A stretch of 64,000 nt of DNA, taken from positions 3,410,001 through 3,474,000 of the forward strand of contig NZ_CP009323.1 of NCBI RefSeq assembly GCF_000959725.1, in the 5' to 3' direction. Positions 27,144-35,067 of the stretch are shown here, one piece after another. Position numbers and translations under genes: made by a program. Source of the stretch: Burkholderia gladioli. Lineage in GTDB: Bacteria; Pseudomonadota; Gammaproteobacteria; Burkholderiales; Burkholderiaceae. Under the pieces are notes generated by a model. That model ran no database searches. It was not told the DNA's origin and worked only from the letters and a program-made list of their open reading frames with translations. Positions within the stretch are counted from its first letter, which is position 1. Every line of letters starts with the position of its first letter.

Positions 27144-28031
27144 TCAGGCCTCGAACAGGTCCCGCGCTTCCTCGAAGCGCCGCGTCAGGTAGTCGACCAC
27201 GGTTCGGATCGGCAGGTCCTTGCGGTCCGGTCGCCGGATCAGCAGCCAGATGTCACGCGAGGGCCGCACCGGGCTCAGCGCGCAGGCGCGCAACTCGGGC
27301 AACTGGCGCCCCACGTAGTGCGGCAGCATCGCCAGCCCGACGCCCGCGCAGGCCGCGGTGGCCTGTGCGACGTGGTTGTTGGCGCGAAACGCGATCCGCG
27401 CCTGCGGATAGTGCTGGCCGAGCCAGCTCGCATCCGGCATATGGCTGTTCGCTTCGTCGAAACCCACCAGGATCGGTGCCTCGCCGCCTTCCACGCGCTC
27501 GCAGACGGCCGGCGTGCCATAAAAACCGAAATCTATCGACCCGACCGGCTTGGCGATGAAGTCGCCATCCTCGGGTTTGTCGATGCGCACCGCGATGTCG
27601 GCCTCGTGCCGCTCGAGACTGATCGAGCGCAGGTCTGTCGCCAGGTCGATGTCGAGCCCGGGGAACAGGATCGGCACCTCGGCCAGACGGCGCGTCAGGA
27701 AGGCCTGCGAGAGCGCCGGCGGTGCATTCACGCGCACGATGCCCTTCGGCGCATCGTCGGTACCGCCGCGTCCCAGCGTCTGCACCGCCGTCTCCATGTC
27801 GCTTGCCACGCTCAGGGCGCGCGTGCCGGCCGGCGTCAGCACATAACCTTCCGGCCGGCGTTCCGCCAGCTTCTCGCCGAGCGTGGCCTCCAGCGACTGG
27901 ATTCGTCGCGAAATCGTCGCGTGGTTGACCCCCAGTGCGCGGGCGGCCGCCGACAGGCTCCCGTGCCGCCCCAATGCCAGGAACACGCGAACATCCTGCC
28001 AATCGACCTCTGTGCGTTTTTTCTCAGCCAT
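27144..28031 (-). CDS. LysR-family transcriptional regulator
   Basis: A 295-residue regulator with N-terminal winged HTH (DWQDVRVFLALGRHGSLSAA, LGVNHATISRRIQSLEATLG) and a substrate-binding domain from about residue 95 (GIVRVNAPPALSQAFLTRRL, ADIAVRIDKPEDGDFIAKPV). It is divergent from the gene at 28085 with only 53 bases between starts, the classic arrangement for LysR self-control and regulation of the neighbour. The downstream SDR, tautomerase and nitronate monooxygenase are possible further targets (inference). Confidence 0.88.
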   Translation of the reverse strand: MAEKKRTEVDWQDVRVFLALGRHGSLSAAARALGVNHATISRRIQSLEATLGEKLAERRPEGYVLTPAGTRALSVASDMETAVQTLGRGGTDDAPKGIVRVNAPPALSQAFLTRRLAEVPILFPGLDIDLATDLRSISLERHEADIAVRIDKPEDGDFIAKPVGSIDFGFYGTPAVCERVEGGEAPILVGFDEANSHMPDASWLGQHYPQARIAFRANNHVAQATAACAGVGLAMLPHYVGRQLPELRACALSPVRPSRDIWLLIRRPDRKDLPIRTVVDYLTRRFEEARDLFEA

Positions 28032-28084
28032 TGAGAGAGGATAGCGGATTTTTCGGAGGCGGCAAGCGGCTTACGCTTGCGTCC

Positions 28085-28807
28085 ATGCCATGCAACACGG
28101 TGCTTCCGATGCCATCCGCAACCACCAAGCTCAGCGCGCTCGAGGGCGTCGTCATCCGGATCGAGATCGATTCGATGCGGATGCTGGTGATTCCCGAGTG
28201 GCGAGACGGCCCGGCGGCGCTGCGGCACGCGGCGGCCGGTGCCGCCGGCATCGGCGAGCTCGATGCGGTGCTGCTCGGCGGCGGCGGCGTGTGGAGCGGC
28301 AAACGCGAGGCAGGCTTGCCGGCCGCTCGACGCGTCTACGCGAGCAAGCCGGTGGCGGCATGCCTTGGCTGCGGCGCGGTCGGGCTCGCAGCGTACGAGA
28401 CCGGCACGCTCTGCCGCGATGGCCTGACGCGCCTGTTGGTCACGGCCACGCCGGCCGGCAGCGCGGGCGACGCGGGGATCGGATTCGTGCTGGGGTCGGT
28501 GCGGCCGGGCGACCTGCTGTACCTGCCGGGCGTTGGGGTATCGCCCGAAGGCGTGACCGACGTCGCCGACCGCTTCGCGCCACGAGCGGTGCTGCTGGGT
28601 GCGACCTGGTTCGTTCGTCGATGCGGGCCGGGCAGCCGTGACCACGACCTGGCGTGGATGGTGGCGCGGGCGTTTCCGGATGCCGTGCTGCTAGCGGGCG
28701 ATGGATGGCCCGAGGCAGGCCGATCGCCCTTGGCCGGACGTGCGCGCCCCGATCTGGCCGGGCGCTTGACATTCTTCAGGAAGGGCAGGCCGCTCACGAT
28801 CACGTGA
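28085..28807 (+). CDS. Uncharacterised protein divergent from lysR
   Basis: About 240 residues from ATG at 28085 (28109 is also possible; neither has a clear ribosome site). I do not recognise a family with certainty. The alternation of short strands and helices (GVVIRIEIDSMRMLVIPEW, ELDAVLLGGGGVWSG, PGDLLYLPGVGVSPEGVTDV, AVLLGATWFVRR, FPDAVLLAGDGWPE) recalls a metallo-beta-lactamase-like fold, but no HxHxDH metal motif is present. If related, it is degenerate. The reading frame is GC3-rich and has no internal stops, so it is likely expressed, perhaps under the adjacent LysR. Confidence 0.55.
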   Translation: MPCNTVLPMPSATTKLSALEGVVIRIEIDSMRMLVIPEWRDGPAALRHAAAGAAGIGELDAVLLGGGGVWSGKREAGLPAARRVYASKPVAACLGCGAVGLAAYETGTLCRDGLTRLLVTATPAGSAGDAGIGFVLGSVRPGDLLYLPGVGVSPEGVTDVADRFAPRAVLLGATWFVRRCGPGSRDHDLAWMVARAFPDAVLLAGDGWPEAGRSPLAGRARPDLAGRLTFFRKGRPLTIT

Positions 28808-28885
28808 CAGCCTGAAGCTGGACCCGCGATGGATGCCCGAACGGACATCCTGGTAGTTAGTCAACCTAATCAGTGGAGCAGAATC

Positions 28886-29599
28886 ATGAGCAATCAACAG
28901 AAAGTCGCCATCGTGACGGGCGCATCGCAAGGCATCGGCGCCGGCATCGTCGAGGCCTATCGCAGGCAGGGTTACGCGGTGGTCGCGAATTCGCGAAACA
29001 TCCGCCAGGGCGACGACGCGGGCGTGGTGGCGGTGCCGGGCAACATCAGCGATCGCGAGGTCGCGCAGCAGGTGGTGAAGACGGCGCTCGATCGCTTCGG
29101 CCGCATCGATACGCTGATCAACAATGCCGGCATCTTCATCGGCAAGCCGTTCACCGAATACACGCCCGAGGAGTTCACGCGGGTGCTGAGCGTGAACCTG
29201 GGCGGCTTCTTCCACGTCACCCAGCTGGCGCTCGAGCCGATGCTCGCGCAGCGTCACGGCCACGTCGTGCAGATCACCACCACGCTGGTGCGCCAGGCGA
29301 TCAGCGGCGCGCCCTCGGGGCTCGCCACGCTGACCAAGGGCGGCCTCGACGCGGTCACGCGCGGCCTGGCGATCGAGTACGCGAAGAGCGGCGTGCGCGT
29401 GAACGCGGTGGCGCCCGGCATCATCAAGACGCCGATGCATCCGGCCGAAACCCATGCCTTCCTCGACAACCTGCATCCGATGGGCCGCATGGGCGAGGTG
29501 TCCGAGATCGTCGACGCGGTGATGTACCTCGAGCGCGCCGGCTTCGTGACCGGCGAGACGCTCAGTGTCGACGGCGGCCAGCACGCCGGCCGCTGGTAA
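28886..29599 (+). CDS. SDR-family oxidoreductase lacking the usual Tyr
   Basis: A 237-residue Rossmann protein. The cofactor loop is TGASQGIG (11-18), NNAG is at 79-82, and the C-terminal PGIIKTPMHPAE and GETLSVDGGQHAG are typical of classical SDRs. The active-site line is unusual: where the family has Y-x-x-x-K, this has A147-T-L-T-K151, and the catalytic Ser position falls in a TTT stretch (131-133). Related SDRs with an ASLTKGG-type line exist, so this may be a subfamily trait; catalysis would need another acid. ATG at 28886 has GTGGAG upstream. Confidence 0.85.
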   Translation: MSNQQKVAIVTGASQGIGAGIVEAYRRQGYAVVANSRNIRQGDDAGVVAVPGNISDREVAQQVVKTALDRFGRIDTLINNAGIFIGKPFTEYTPEEFTRVLSVNLGGFFHVTQLALEPMLAQRHGHVVQITTTLVRQAISGAPSGLATLTKGGLDAVTRGLAIEYAKSGVRVNAVAPGIIKTPMHPAETHAFLDNLHPMGRMGEVSEIVDAVMYLERAGFVTGETLSVDGGQHAGRW

Positions 29600-29606
29600 G
29601 CACCGC

Positions 29607-29639
29607 GCGAGGGCCGGCGTTGTCACCGCCGGCCCTCGC
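29607..29639. terminator. Strong intercistronic hairpin
   Basis: A perfect 13-bp stem GCGAGGGCCGGCG (29607-29619) / CGCCGGCCCTCGC (29627-29639) with a 7-base loop, between the SDR and tautomerase genes. There is no U-run, so it is an attenuator or mRNA-stabilising hairpin rather than a classic terminator. Confidence 0.55.
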
Positions 29640-29670
29640 CGTCCTGGACATCCGAACAAGGAGAAGCACC

Positions 29671-29922
29671 ATGCCGTACGTCAATATCAAGGTCACCCGC
29701 GAGGGCACCGCACCCGGCGCCAGCGCCACCACGCCCGAGCAGAAGAAGGCGCTGATCAAGGGCGTCAGCGACCTGCTGTTCGAGGTGATGGGCAAGCCGC
29801 ATCACACCACCTTTGTGGTGATCGACGAGGTCGAGCTCGACAGTTGGGGCGTGGGCGGCGTCACGACTCCCGAATGGCGCGAGCAGCAGCGCGCCGCCGC
29901 CAAGGCCGGCGGCGACGCTTGA
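29671..29922 (+). CDS. 4-oxalocrotonate tautomerase family protein
   Basis: An 83-residue protein beginning Met-Pro, so removal of Met exposes the catalytic Pro1 of the tautomerase superfamily. PYVNIKVTREG, EQKKALIKGVSDLLFEVMG and HHTTFVVIDEVELDSWGVGG match the YusQ/PptA-like group with a ~15-residue C-terminal extension. It catalyses keto-enol tautomerisation of an unknown substrate. AAGGAGA lies 8 bases before the start. It follows the SDR by 71 bases, interrupted by a strong hairpin. Confidence 0.88.
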   Translation: MPYVNIKVTREGTAPGASATTPEQKKALIKGVSDLLFEVMGKPHHTTFVVIDEVELDSWGVGGVTTPEWREQQRAAAKAGGDA

Positions 29923-30085
29923 GGCGCGAAGCGCCGGAACCACGAAGCGCGCGGGCTGCGGGCGGCAGATGGCGAGCCGGATGCCGAACGCGCCGCTGAG
30001 GTAGGATGGCGCGCGTCGACGACCGGCGCGTTTCGCGAAGCAGGCGGCGCGCGATGAGCGGCATCGCCGCAGGGAGAACGCAAGC

Positions 30086-31147
30086 ATGGGCAACTGGCAA
30101 GACAATCGAATTCTCGACCTGTTCGGCATCGAACTGCCGATCATCCAGGCGCCGATGGCCGGGGCGACCACGCCCGAGATGGTGATCGCCACCAGCGAGG
30201 CGGGCGGGCTCGGCTCGCTGCCGGGCGCGATGCTGTCGGTCGAGCAGATGAAGGCGGCGCTCGACCGGATTCGCGGCGCCACCACCCGGCCGATCAACCT
30301 CAATTTCTTCGCGCATACCGATCCCGCGCCGGATCCGGCCGGGCAGCTCGCTTGGCGGGCGGCGCTGGCGCGCTACTACGTCGAGCTCGGGCTCGATCCG
30401 GCCGAGCCGGTGCCGTCGGCCGGGCGCGCGCCCTTCAATACCGCCTATTGCGAGGTGGTGGAGGCCTATCGGCCCGAGGTCGTCAGCTTCCATTTCGGCC
30501 TGCCGGAAGCCGCCTTGCTGGCGCGCGTCAAGCGGGCCGGCGCGCGCGTGATCGCCTCGGCCACCACGGTCAGGGAAGCGCGCTGGCTGGTCGAGCGCGG
30601 CGTCGACGCGGTGATCGCGATGGGCTACGAGGCCGGCGGCCATCGCGGCAATTTCCTCTCGGACGACATGTCGACCCAGGTCGGTACGCTGGCCCTGGTG
30701 CCGCAGATCGTCGACGCGGTGCCGGTGCCGGTGATCGCCGCCGGCGGCATCGCCGATCCGCGCGGCGTGCGGGCCGCCTTCGCGCTCGGCGCCTCGGCCG
30801 TGCAGGTCGGCACGGCCTATCTGCTGACGCCCGAAGCCAAGGTGAGCGCCTTCCACCGCGATGCGCTGCGTACCGCCGGCGAGGACGAGACCGCGCTGAC
30901 CAACCTGTTTACCGGGCGGCCCGCGCGCGGTATCGCGAATCGGCTGATGCGCGAGATCGGCCCGATGTCCAAGGTGGCGCCGGCGTTCCCGACCGCCGGC
31001 GGCGCGCTGGCGCCGCTGCGCGCGGTGACCGAGAAGACGGGGCGTTCCGATTTCAGCAACATGTGGTCGGGGCAGGCGGCGCGGCTGGCGCGCGAGATGT
31101 CCTCGGCCGCGCTGACGCGTTACCTGGTCGAGGCCGATGCGTCCTGA
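30086..31147 (+). CDS. Nitronate monooxygenase
   Basis: A 353-residue TIM-barrel flavoprotein. PIIQAPMAGATTPEMVIATS at the N-terminus, MGYEAGGHRGNFLS (with the His conserved in class I enzymes) and VIAAGGIADPRGVRAAFALG (FMN-phosphate loop) are all present. It oxidises propionate-3-nitronate and similar nitronates with O2 and FMN. Neighbouring tautomerase and SDR genes suggest a small detoxification set, but no operon link is evident across the 163-base gap. Confidence 0.88.
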   Translation: MGNWQDNRILDLFGIELPIIQAPMAGATTPEMVIATSEAGGLGSLPGAMLSVEQMKAALDRIRGATTRPINLNFFAHTDPAPDPAGQLAWRAALARYYVELGLDPAEPVPSAGRAPFNTAYCEVVEAYRPEVVSFHFGLPEAALLARVKRAGARVIASATTVREARWLVERGVDAVIAMGYEAGGHRGNFLSDDMSTQVGTLALVPQIVDAVPVPVIAAGGIADPRGVRAAFALGASAVQVGTAYLLTPEAKVSAFHRDALRTAGEDETALTNLFTGRPARGIANRLMREIGPMSKVAPAFPTAGGALAPLRAVTEKTGRSDFSNMWSGQAARLAREMSSAALTRYLVEADAS

Positions 31148-31283
31148 GCGCCGCTTGCGGACTTGAGCGGGCCGCCCGCCCGCGGCGGGTTTCGTGTGAG
31201 ATAGTGAGCAGTCGCGTGGCGACGGATCGAGATCCGGTGTCACGCGCTGTTTTTTTCCGCAACGAAACCCGCGTCATTGCCCG

Positions 31284-31922
31284 ATGAGCACGATCCCGAA
31301 GAAGGCCACGAAACCCCAGGCAGCCCGACCCGTCGAGGTCGTCGTCGGCGAGGATGGACTCGCGCGCCCGCCTTGGGCCGCGGTCGATCCGCTGCTCAAG
31401 CACTATTACGACACCGAGTGGGGCATGCCGGTGCGCGACGAGCAGGGCCTGTTCGAGCGGCTGAGCCTGGAAGCATTCCAGTCGGGCTTGTCCTGGCTGA
31501 CCATCCTGCGCAAGCGCGAGGCCTTCCGCGACGCATTTCGCGGTTTCGTCCCGGAGCAGGTGGCTGCCTTCGGCGAGCGCGATGTCGAGCGGCTGCTGGC
31601 AGACGAGCGGATCATCCGCAACCGCTCGAAGATCCTCGCGGCGATCAACAACGCGGCGGCGACGATCCGCCTGCGCGAGGAGGGCGGCCTGGCCGAGTTC
31701 ATCTGGTCGTTCCGGCCGGACAAGACGCCCGAGCCGCGCACGGTGGACGAGATTCCGACCACGTCGCCCGAATCGGAGGCGCTGAGCAAGGGGCTGCGCA
31801 AGCGCGGTTTCGTGTTCGTCGGGCCGACCACCATGTTCGCGCTGATGGAGGCGACGGGGATCGTGGATACGCATCTGATGGCGAGCCATCGGCGCGGGTG
31901 CTCGGGAGTGTGGGAGCGGTAG
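31284..31922 (+). CDS. Tag-family DNA-3-methyladenine glycosylase I without the zinc ligands
   Basis: A 212-residue member of the Tag family: YDTEWGMPV, LSLEAFQSGLSWLTILRKRE, DVERLLADERIIRNRSKILA and PTTSPESEALSKGLRKRGFV line up with E. coli Tag. The positions equivalent to catalytic Glu38 and Trp46 are kept (Glu63, Trp71). Three of four zinc ligands are not: Cys4 aligns with Pro (RPPW), His17 with Tyr42 and Cys179 with Ser; only His175 remains. It is thus a zinc-less branch with a ~25-residue N-terminal extension. It should excise alkylated adenine, or a variant substrate. Confidence 0.85.
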   Translation: MSTIPKKATKPQAARPVEVVVGEDGLARPPWAAVDPLLKHYYDTEWGMPVRDEQGLFERLSLEAFQSGLSWLTILRKREAFRDAFRGFVPEQVAAFGERDVERLLADERIIRNRSKILAAINNAAATIRLREEGGLAEFIWSFRPDKTPEPRTVDEIPTTSPESEALSKGLRKRGFVFVGPTTMFALMEATGIVDTHLMASHRRGCSGVWER

Positions 31923-31944
31923 GGCGCGAGGGCGAGCCGGAAAT

Positions 31945-31975
31945 GAAAAAAGGCCGGCATAAAGCCGACCTTTTT
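31945..31975 (-). terminator. Third copy of the tRNA-Leu-type terminator
   Basis: The same GGTCGGC-TTTAT-GCCGGCC-T6 hairpin on the minus strand, downstream of the tRNA-like element at 31984-32090 and just after tag on the plus strand. Confidence 0.8.
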
Positions 31976-31983
31976 AGAACTTG

Positions 31984-32090
31984 TGGTGCCCAGGAGAGGA
32001 CTCGGTCACGCCGGCGCGACCCCGGCCTGGCTTGCAAGCCAGGCCTTTCGAGTCCTCCCGCAAAGCGCGCAGGCGCTTTGCTTCCTGGGC
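31984..32090 (-). ncRNA. tRNA-Leu-derived structured element (candidate RNA or relic)
   Basis: Read on the minus strand, it opens with the tRNA-Leu acceptor GCCCAGGA and closes with TCCTGGGC plus ACCA, an 8-bp perfect acceptor. The T-arm-side sequence CGAGTCCTC is retained but now pairs perfectly (9 bp) with a new GAGGACTCG (32049-32057 with 31996-32004). Inside are three hairpins: GCAAAGCG/CGCTTTGC (32060-32081), the 22-bp perfect palindrome at 32024-32045, and a GGTCGCG/CGTGACC-type stem (about 32003-32021). It has no anticodon arm of tRNA-Leu. It lies between two tRNA-Leu terminators and has no promoter of its own, so expression would need read-through from copy 3. Confidence 0.45.
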
Positions 32091-32098
32091 TTGAAATG

Positions 32099-32129
32099 AA
32101 AAAAGGCCGGCATAAAGCCGACCTTTTTA
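32099..32129 (-). terminator. Terminator of tRNA-Leu copy 3
   Basis: Fourth occurrence of the GGTCGGC-TTTAT-GCCGGCC-T6 hairpin on the minus strand. Confidence 0.85.
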
Positions 32130-32136
32130 GAACTTG

Positions 32137-32223
32137 TGGTGCCCAGGAGAGGACTCGAACCTCCACGGTGTTGCCACCGCTAGGACCTGAACCTAGTGCG
32201 TCTACCAATTCCGCCACCTGGGC
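32137..32223 (-). tRNA. tRNA-Leu (anticodon CAG), copy 3
   Basis: Identical to copies 1 and 2 over 87 nt including CCA. The downstream side matches the other copies; the upstream side is shorter and diverged. Confidence 0.96.
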
Positions 32224-32248
32224 ACAAGCTGCATCAAGCAAGACCGCA

Positions 32249-32276
32249 ATCTTAGCATGATGAATGGGCGTGTCAA
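32249..32276 (-). promoter_or_regulatory. Sigma-70 promoter of tRNA-Leu copy 3
   Basis: Minus strand TTGACA (32271-32276), 16-base spacer, TAAGAT (32249-32254). It has the same geometry as the other copies with a weaker -10. Confidence 0.8.
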
Positions 32277-32439
32277 CAAGTTTTTGCATCACCGCGCCGG
32301 ACGGGCCGCTCGCGGCGGGCCGTCCGCGCTTCGCGGTTTTTGGCGCGGCCACGGGTGATAGAATGGCCCGCAACCTGGCGTCCGATCGTTCGAACCGGAC
32401 AGGTAAGTCCACGCAACGAGAACAACCATCGACAAGCCC

Positions 32440-34914
32440 TTGAGCAAGTATCCGTATCCCATTCCGAGCCGCGAGGAAATTCTCGGCGTGCTGCGTACGA
32501 GCGACGCACCGCTGGCCGCGAACGACATCGCCGAGGCGCTGTCGATCAAGCGCCAGGAACGCGAGGGTTTCTTCCGGCGCGTCGCCGCCATGGAACGCGA
32601 CGGCCAGATCCGGCTCGACAAGCGCGGGCATTATCAACTGACCCATCCTTCGAACTTCGTCGCGGGCCGCGTGCAGGGCCATCGCGACGGCTACGGCTTC
32701 CTGATCCGCGACGACGGCCAGGACGACCTGTTCCTGCCCAGCGGCGAGATGCAGAAGGTCATGCACAACGATCGCGTGCTCGCGCGGATCGTCGGCTACG
32801 ACCGTCGCGGCCGCCCGGAAGGGCATGTGGTCGAGGTCACCGATCGCGCCAACAAGCGCGTGATCGGCCGCCTGCTCAACGAGAACGGCGCGCTGATCGT
32901 GGCCCCCGAGGACAAGCGGATCGGCCACGACATCCTGATCTCGCAGAACGCCAAGAAGGCCAAGGTCGGCCAGGTGGTGGTGGTCGAGTTGACCGATTTC
33001 CCCAGCCGTCATTCGCAGCCGCTCGGCCGCGTGACCGAGGTGCTCGGCGATATCGACGATCCCGGCATGGAGATCGAGATCGCGGTGCGCAAGTACGGCG
33101 TGCCGCACGAGTTCAGCCCGGCGGCCCTGGCCGCCTCGGCCGCGCTGCCCGACAAGGTTCGCCCGATCGACCTGCGCTACCGCGTGGACCTGCGCGACGT
33201 GCCGCTGGTCACGATCGACGGCGAGGACGCGCGCGACTTCGACGATGCCGTCTACTGCGAGCCGATGAAGGTCGGCCGCGGCGATGGCTACCGCCTGATC
33301 GTCGCCATCGCCGACGTCTCGCACTACGTGAAGCCGGGCGAGGCGCTCGACGTCGACGCGCTGGAGCGCAGCACCTCGGTGTACTTCCCGCGCCGCGTGA
33401 TCCCGATGCTGCCCGAGAAGCTGTCCAACGGCCTGTGTTCGCTGAACCCGGCGGTGGACCGCTGCACCCTGGTTTGCGACATGGTGGTGACCGCGCGCGG
33501 CGAGGTGAAGGGCTACCAGTTCTACCCGGCCGTGATCCACTCGGCCGCGCGGCTCACCTACACCGAAGTGGCGGCCGTGCTCGGCAACACCAAGGGCCCC
33601 GAGGCCGCGCGCCGCGCCGAGCTGCTGCCCTACCTGCAGAATCTCTACGGCGTGTTCAAGGCGCTGTTCGCGGCACGCCAGAAGCGCGGTGCGATCGACT
33701 TCGACACCACCGAGACCTACATCGTCTGCAATGCGCAGGGCAAGATCGAGCAGATCCTGCCGCGCCAGCGCAACGACGCGCACAAGCTGATCGAGGAATG
33801 CATGCTGGCCGCCAACGTCTGCGCGGCCGACTTCATGAAGCGTCACAAGCAGCCGGGCCTGTACCGCATCCACGCGGGCCCGACCGCCGAGAAGCTCGAG
33901 AACCTGCGTTCCTTCCTGCGCGGCATGGGGCTCACGCTGGGCGGCGGCGATACCCCGCACGCCAGCGACTATGCCGCGCTGATGGCGAAGATCCGCGACC
34001 GGCCCGATGCGCAGATGCTGCAGCCGATGCTGCTGCGCTCGATGCAGCAGGCCGTCTACAGCCCGGACAATATCGGCCACTTCGGTCTCGCCTACGATGC
34101 CTACGCGCATTTCACGAGCCCGATCCGCCGCTATCCCGACCTGCTCACGCACCGCGCGATCTACGCGATCCTGTCGGGCCAGAAGTACACGCCCAAGGCG
34201 CCCGAGGGCGTCGAGCTGAACACGGCGATCTCGCCGCGAGCCCGCGCGATGCAGAAGGACGACGACGCCGCGCGCAATCGCACCCGCAGCAACAACGCGA
34301 TCTGGGAAGAACTCGGCCTGCATTGCTCGGCCAACGAGCGCCGCGCCGACGAAGCCTCGCGCGACGTCGAGGCCTGGCTCAAGTGCTATTTCATGCGCGA
34401 CAAGCTCGGCGAGGAATACGGCGGGATGGTCAACGGCGTGACGCCGTTCGGCATCTTCGTGCAGCTCGACACGCTGTTCATCGAAGGGCTGGTGCACGTC
34501 ACCGAGCTCGGCTCCGACTACTTCCAGTACGACGAGATCAAGAACGAGCTGCGCGGCGAGCGCACCGGCATCCGCTACCGGCTCTCGGATCGCGTGCGCG
34601 TGCAGGTCAGCCGCGTCGATCTCGATGCACGCAAGATCGACTTCCGCCTGGTGCGCGACACACCCGTGAAGACGCCGCGCGGGCCGGCACCGACGCCGGC
34701 CGCGGCCGAGCGCGGCGGCGCGCGCGTGCGGGCGATGCCGGGCATCACCGCGAGCGAGGACGAACTGCCGGCACGCCGCAAGAAGCCCGTCGCGAGCCCG
34801 GGCGCGCCGGCCGCCAAGGAAGCGCGTCCCGCGCATCCCGCCGCGAAGAAGAAGGGCGGTGGGCCGGCCTCGAAGTCGCCGGCCAAGAAGGCGCGACCGC
34901 GCAAGAAATATTGA
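32440..34914 (+). CDS. rnr: Ribonuclease R
   Basis: An 824-residue 3'-to-5' exoribonuclease. Domains in order: N-terminal winged helix (SREEILGVLRTSDAPLAAND), cold-shock domains (VAGRVQGHRDGYGFLIRDDG), the RNB catalytic domain with DGEDARDFDDAVYCE (metal-binding aspartates) and the end of RNB at HFTSPIRRYPDLLTHR. The S1 domain is EEYGGMVNGVTPFGIFVQLD, followed by a Lys/Ala-rich tail typical of RNase R. It degrades structured RNA. Translation appears to start at TTG 32440 (SKYPYPIPSREEIL), since no in-frame ATG fits the conserved N-terminus. rlmB follows, as in many betaproteobacteria. Confidence 0.94.
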   Translation: MSKYPYPIPSREEILGVLRTSDAPLAANDIAEALSIKRQEREGFFRRVAAMERDGQIRLDKRGHYQLTHPSNFVAGRVQGHRDGYGFLIRDDGQDDLFLPSGEMQKVMHNDRVLARIVGYDRRGRPEGHVVEVTDRANKRVIGRLLNENGALIVAPEDKRIGHDILISQNAKKAKVGQVVVVELTDFPSRHSQPLGRVTEVLGDIDDPGMEIEIAVRKYGVPHEFSPAALAASAALPDKVRPIDLRYRVDLRDVPLVTIDGEDARDFDDAVYCEPMKVGRGDGYRLIVAIADVSHYVKPGEALDVDALERSTSVYFPRRVIPMLPEKLSNGLCSLNPAVDRCTLVCDMVVTARGEVKGYQFYPAVIHSAARLTYTEVAAVLGNTKGPEAARRAELLPYLQNLYGVFKALFAARQKRGAIDFDTTETYIVCNAQGKIEQILPRQRNDAHKLIEECMLAANVCAADFMKRHKQPGLYRIHAGPTAEKLENLRSFLRGMGLTLGGGDTPHASDYAALMAKIRDRPDAQMLQPMLLRSMQQAVYSPDNIGHFGLAYDAYAHFTSPIRRYPDLLTHRAIYAILSGQKYTPKAPEGVELNTAISPRARAMQKDDDAARNRTRSNNAIWEELGLHCSANERRADEASRDVEAWLKCYFMRDKLGEEYGGMVNGVTPFGIFVQLDTLFIEGLVHVTELGSDYFQYDEIKNELRGERTGIRYRLSDRVRVQVSRVDLDARKIDFRLVRDTPVKTPRGPAPTPAAAERGGARVRAMPGITASEDELPARRKKPVASPGAPAAKEARPAHPAAKKKGGGPASKSPAKKARPRKKY

Positions 34915-35067
34915 TGCCGCGGCCGGCGCCACGAGGTGCCGGCCCGTCGAGCCGAAGCCCAGAAGACGCCGCGTTGTCCGGCCCGCCGCCGGTCACGCGG
35001 CGCTTGCGTTTTACCATTGCGCGATGCGCGCCGTGCGCGCCGTGCCCAGATGAAGGTAGCTCCAGTC

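Noticed and set aside
31699..34932. 1077-codon minus-strand frame opposite rnr
   Set aside because: Runs through the tRNA-Leu gene and terminator sequences and has no protein family features; rnr on the plus strand explains the region.
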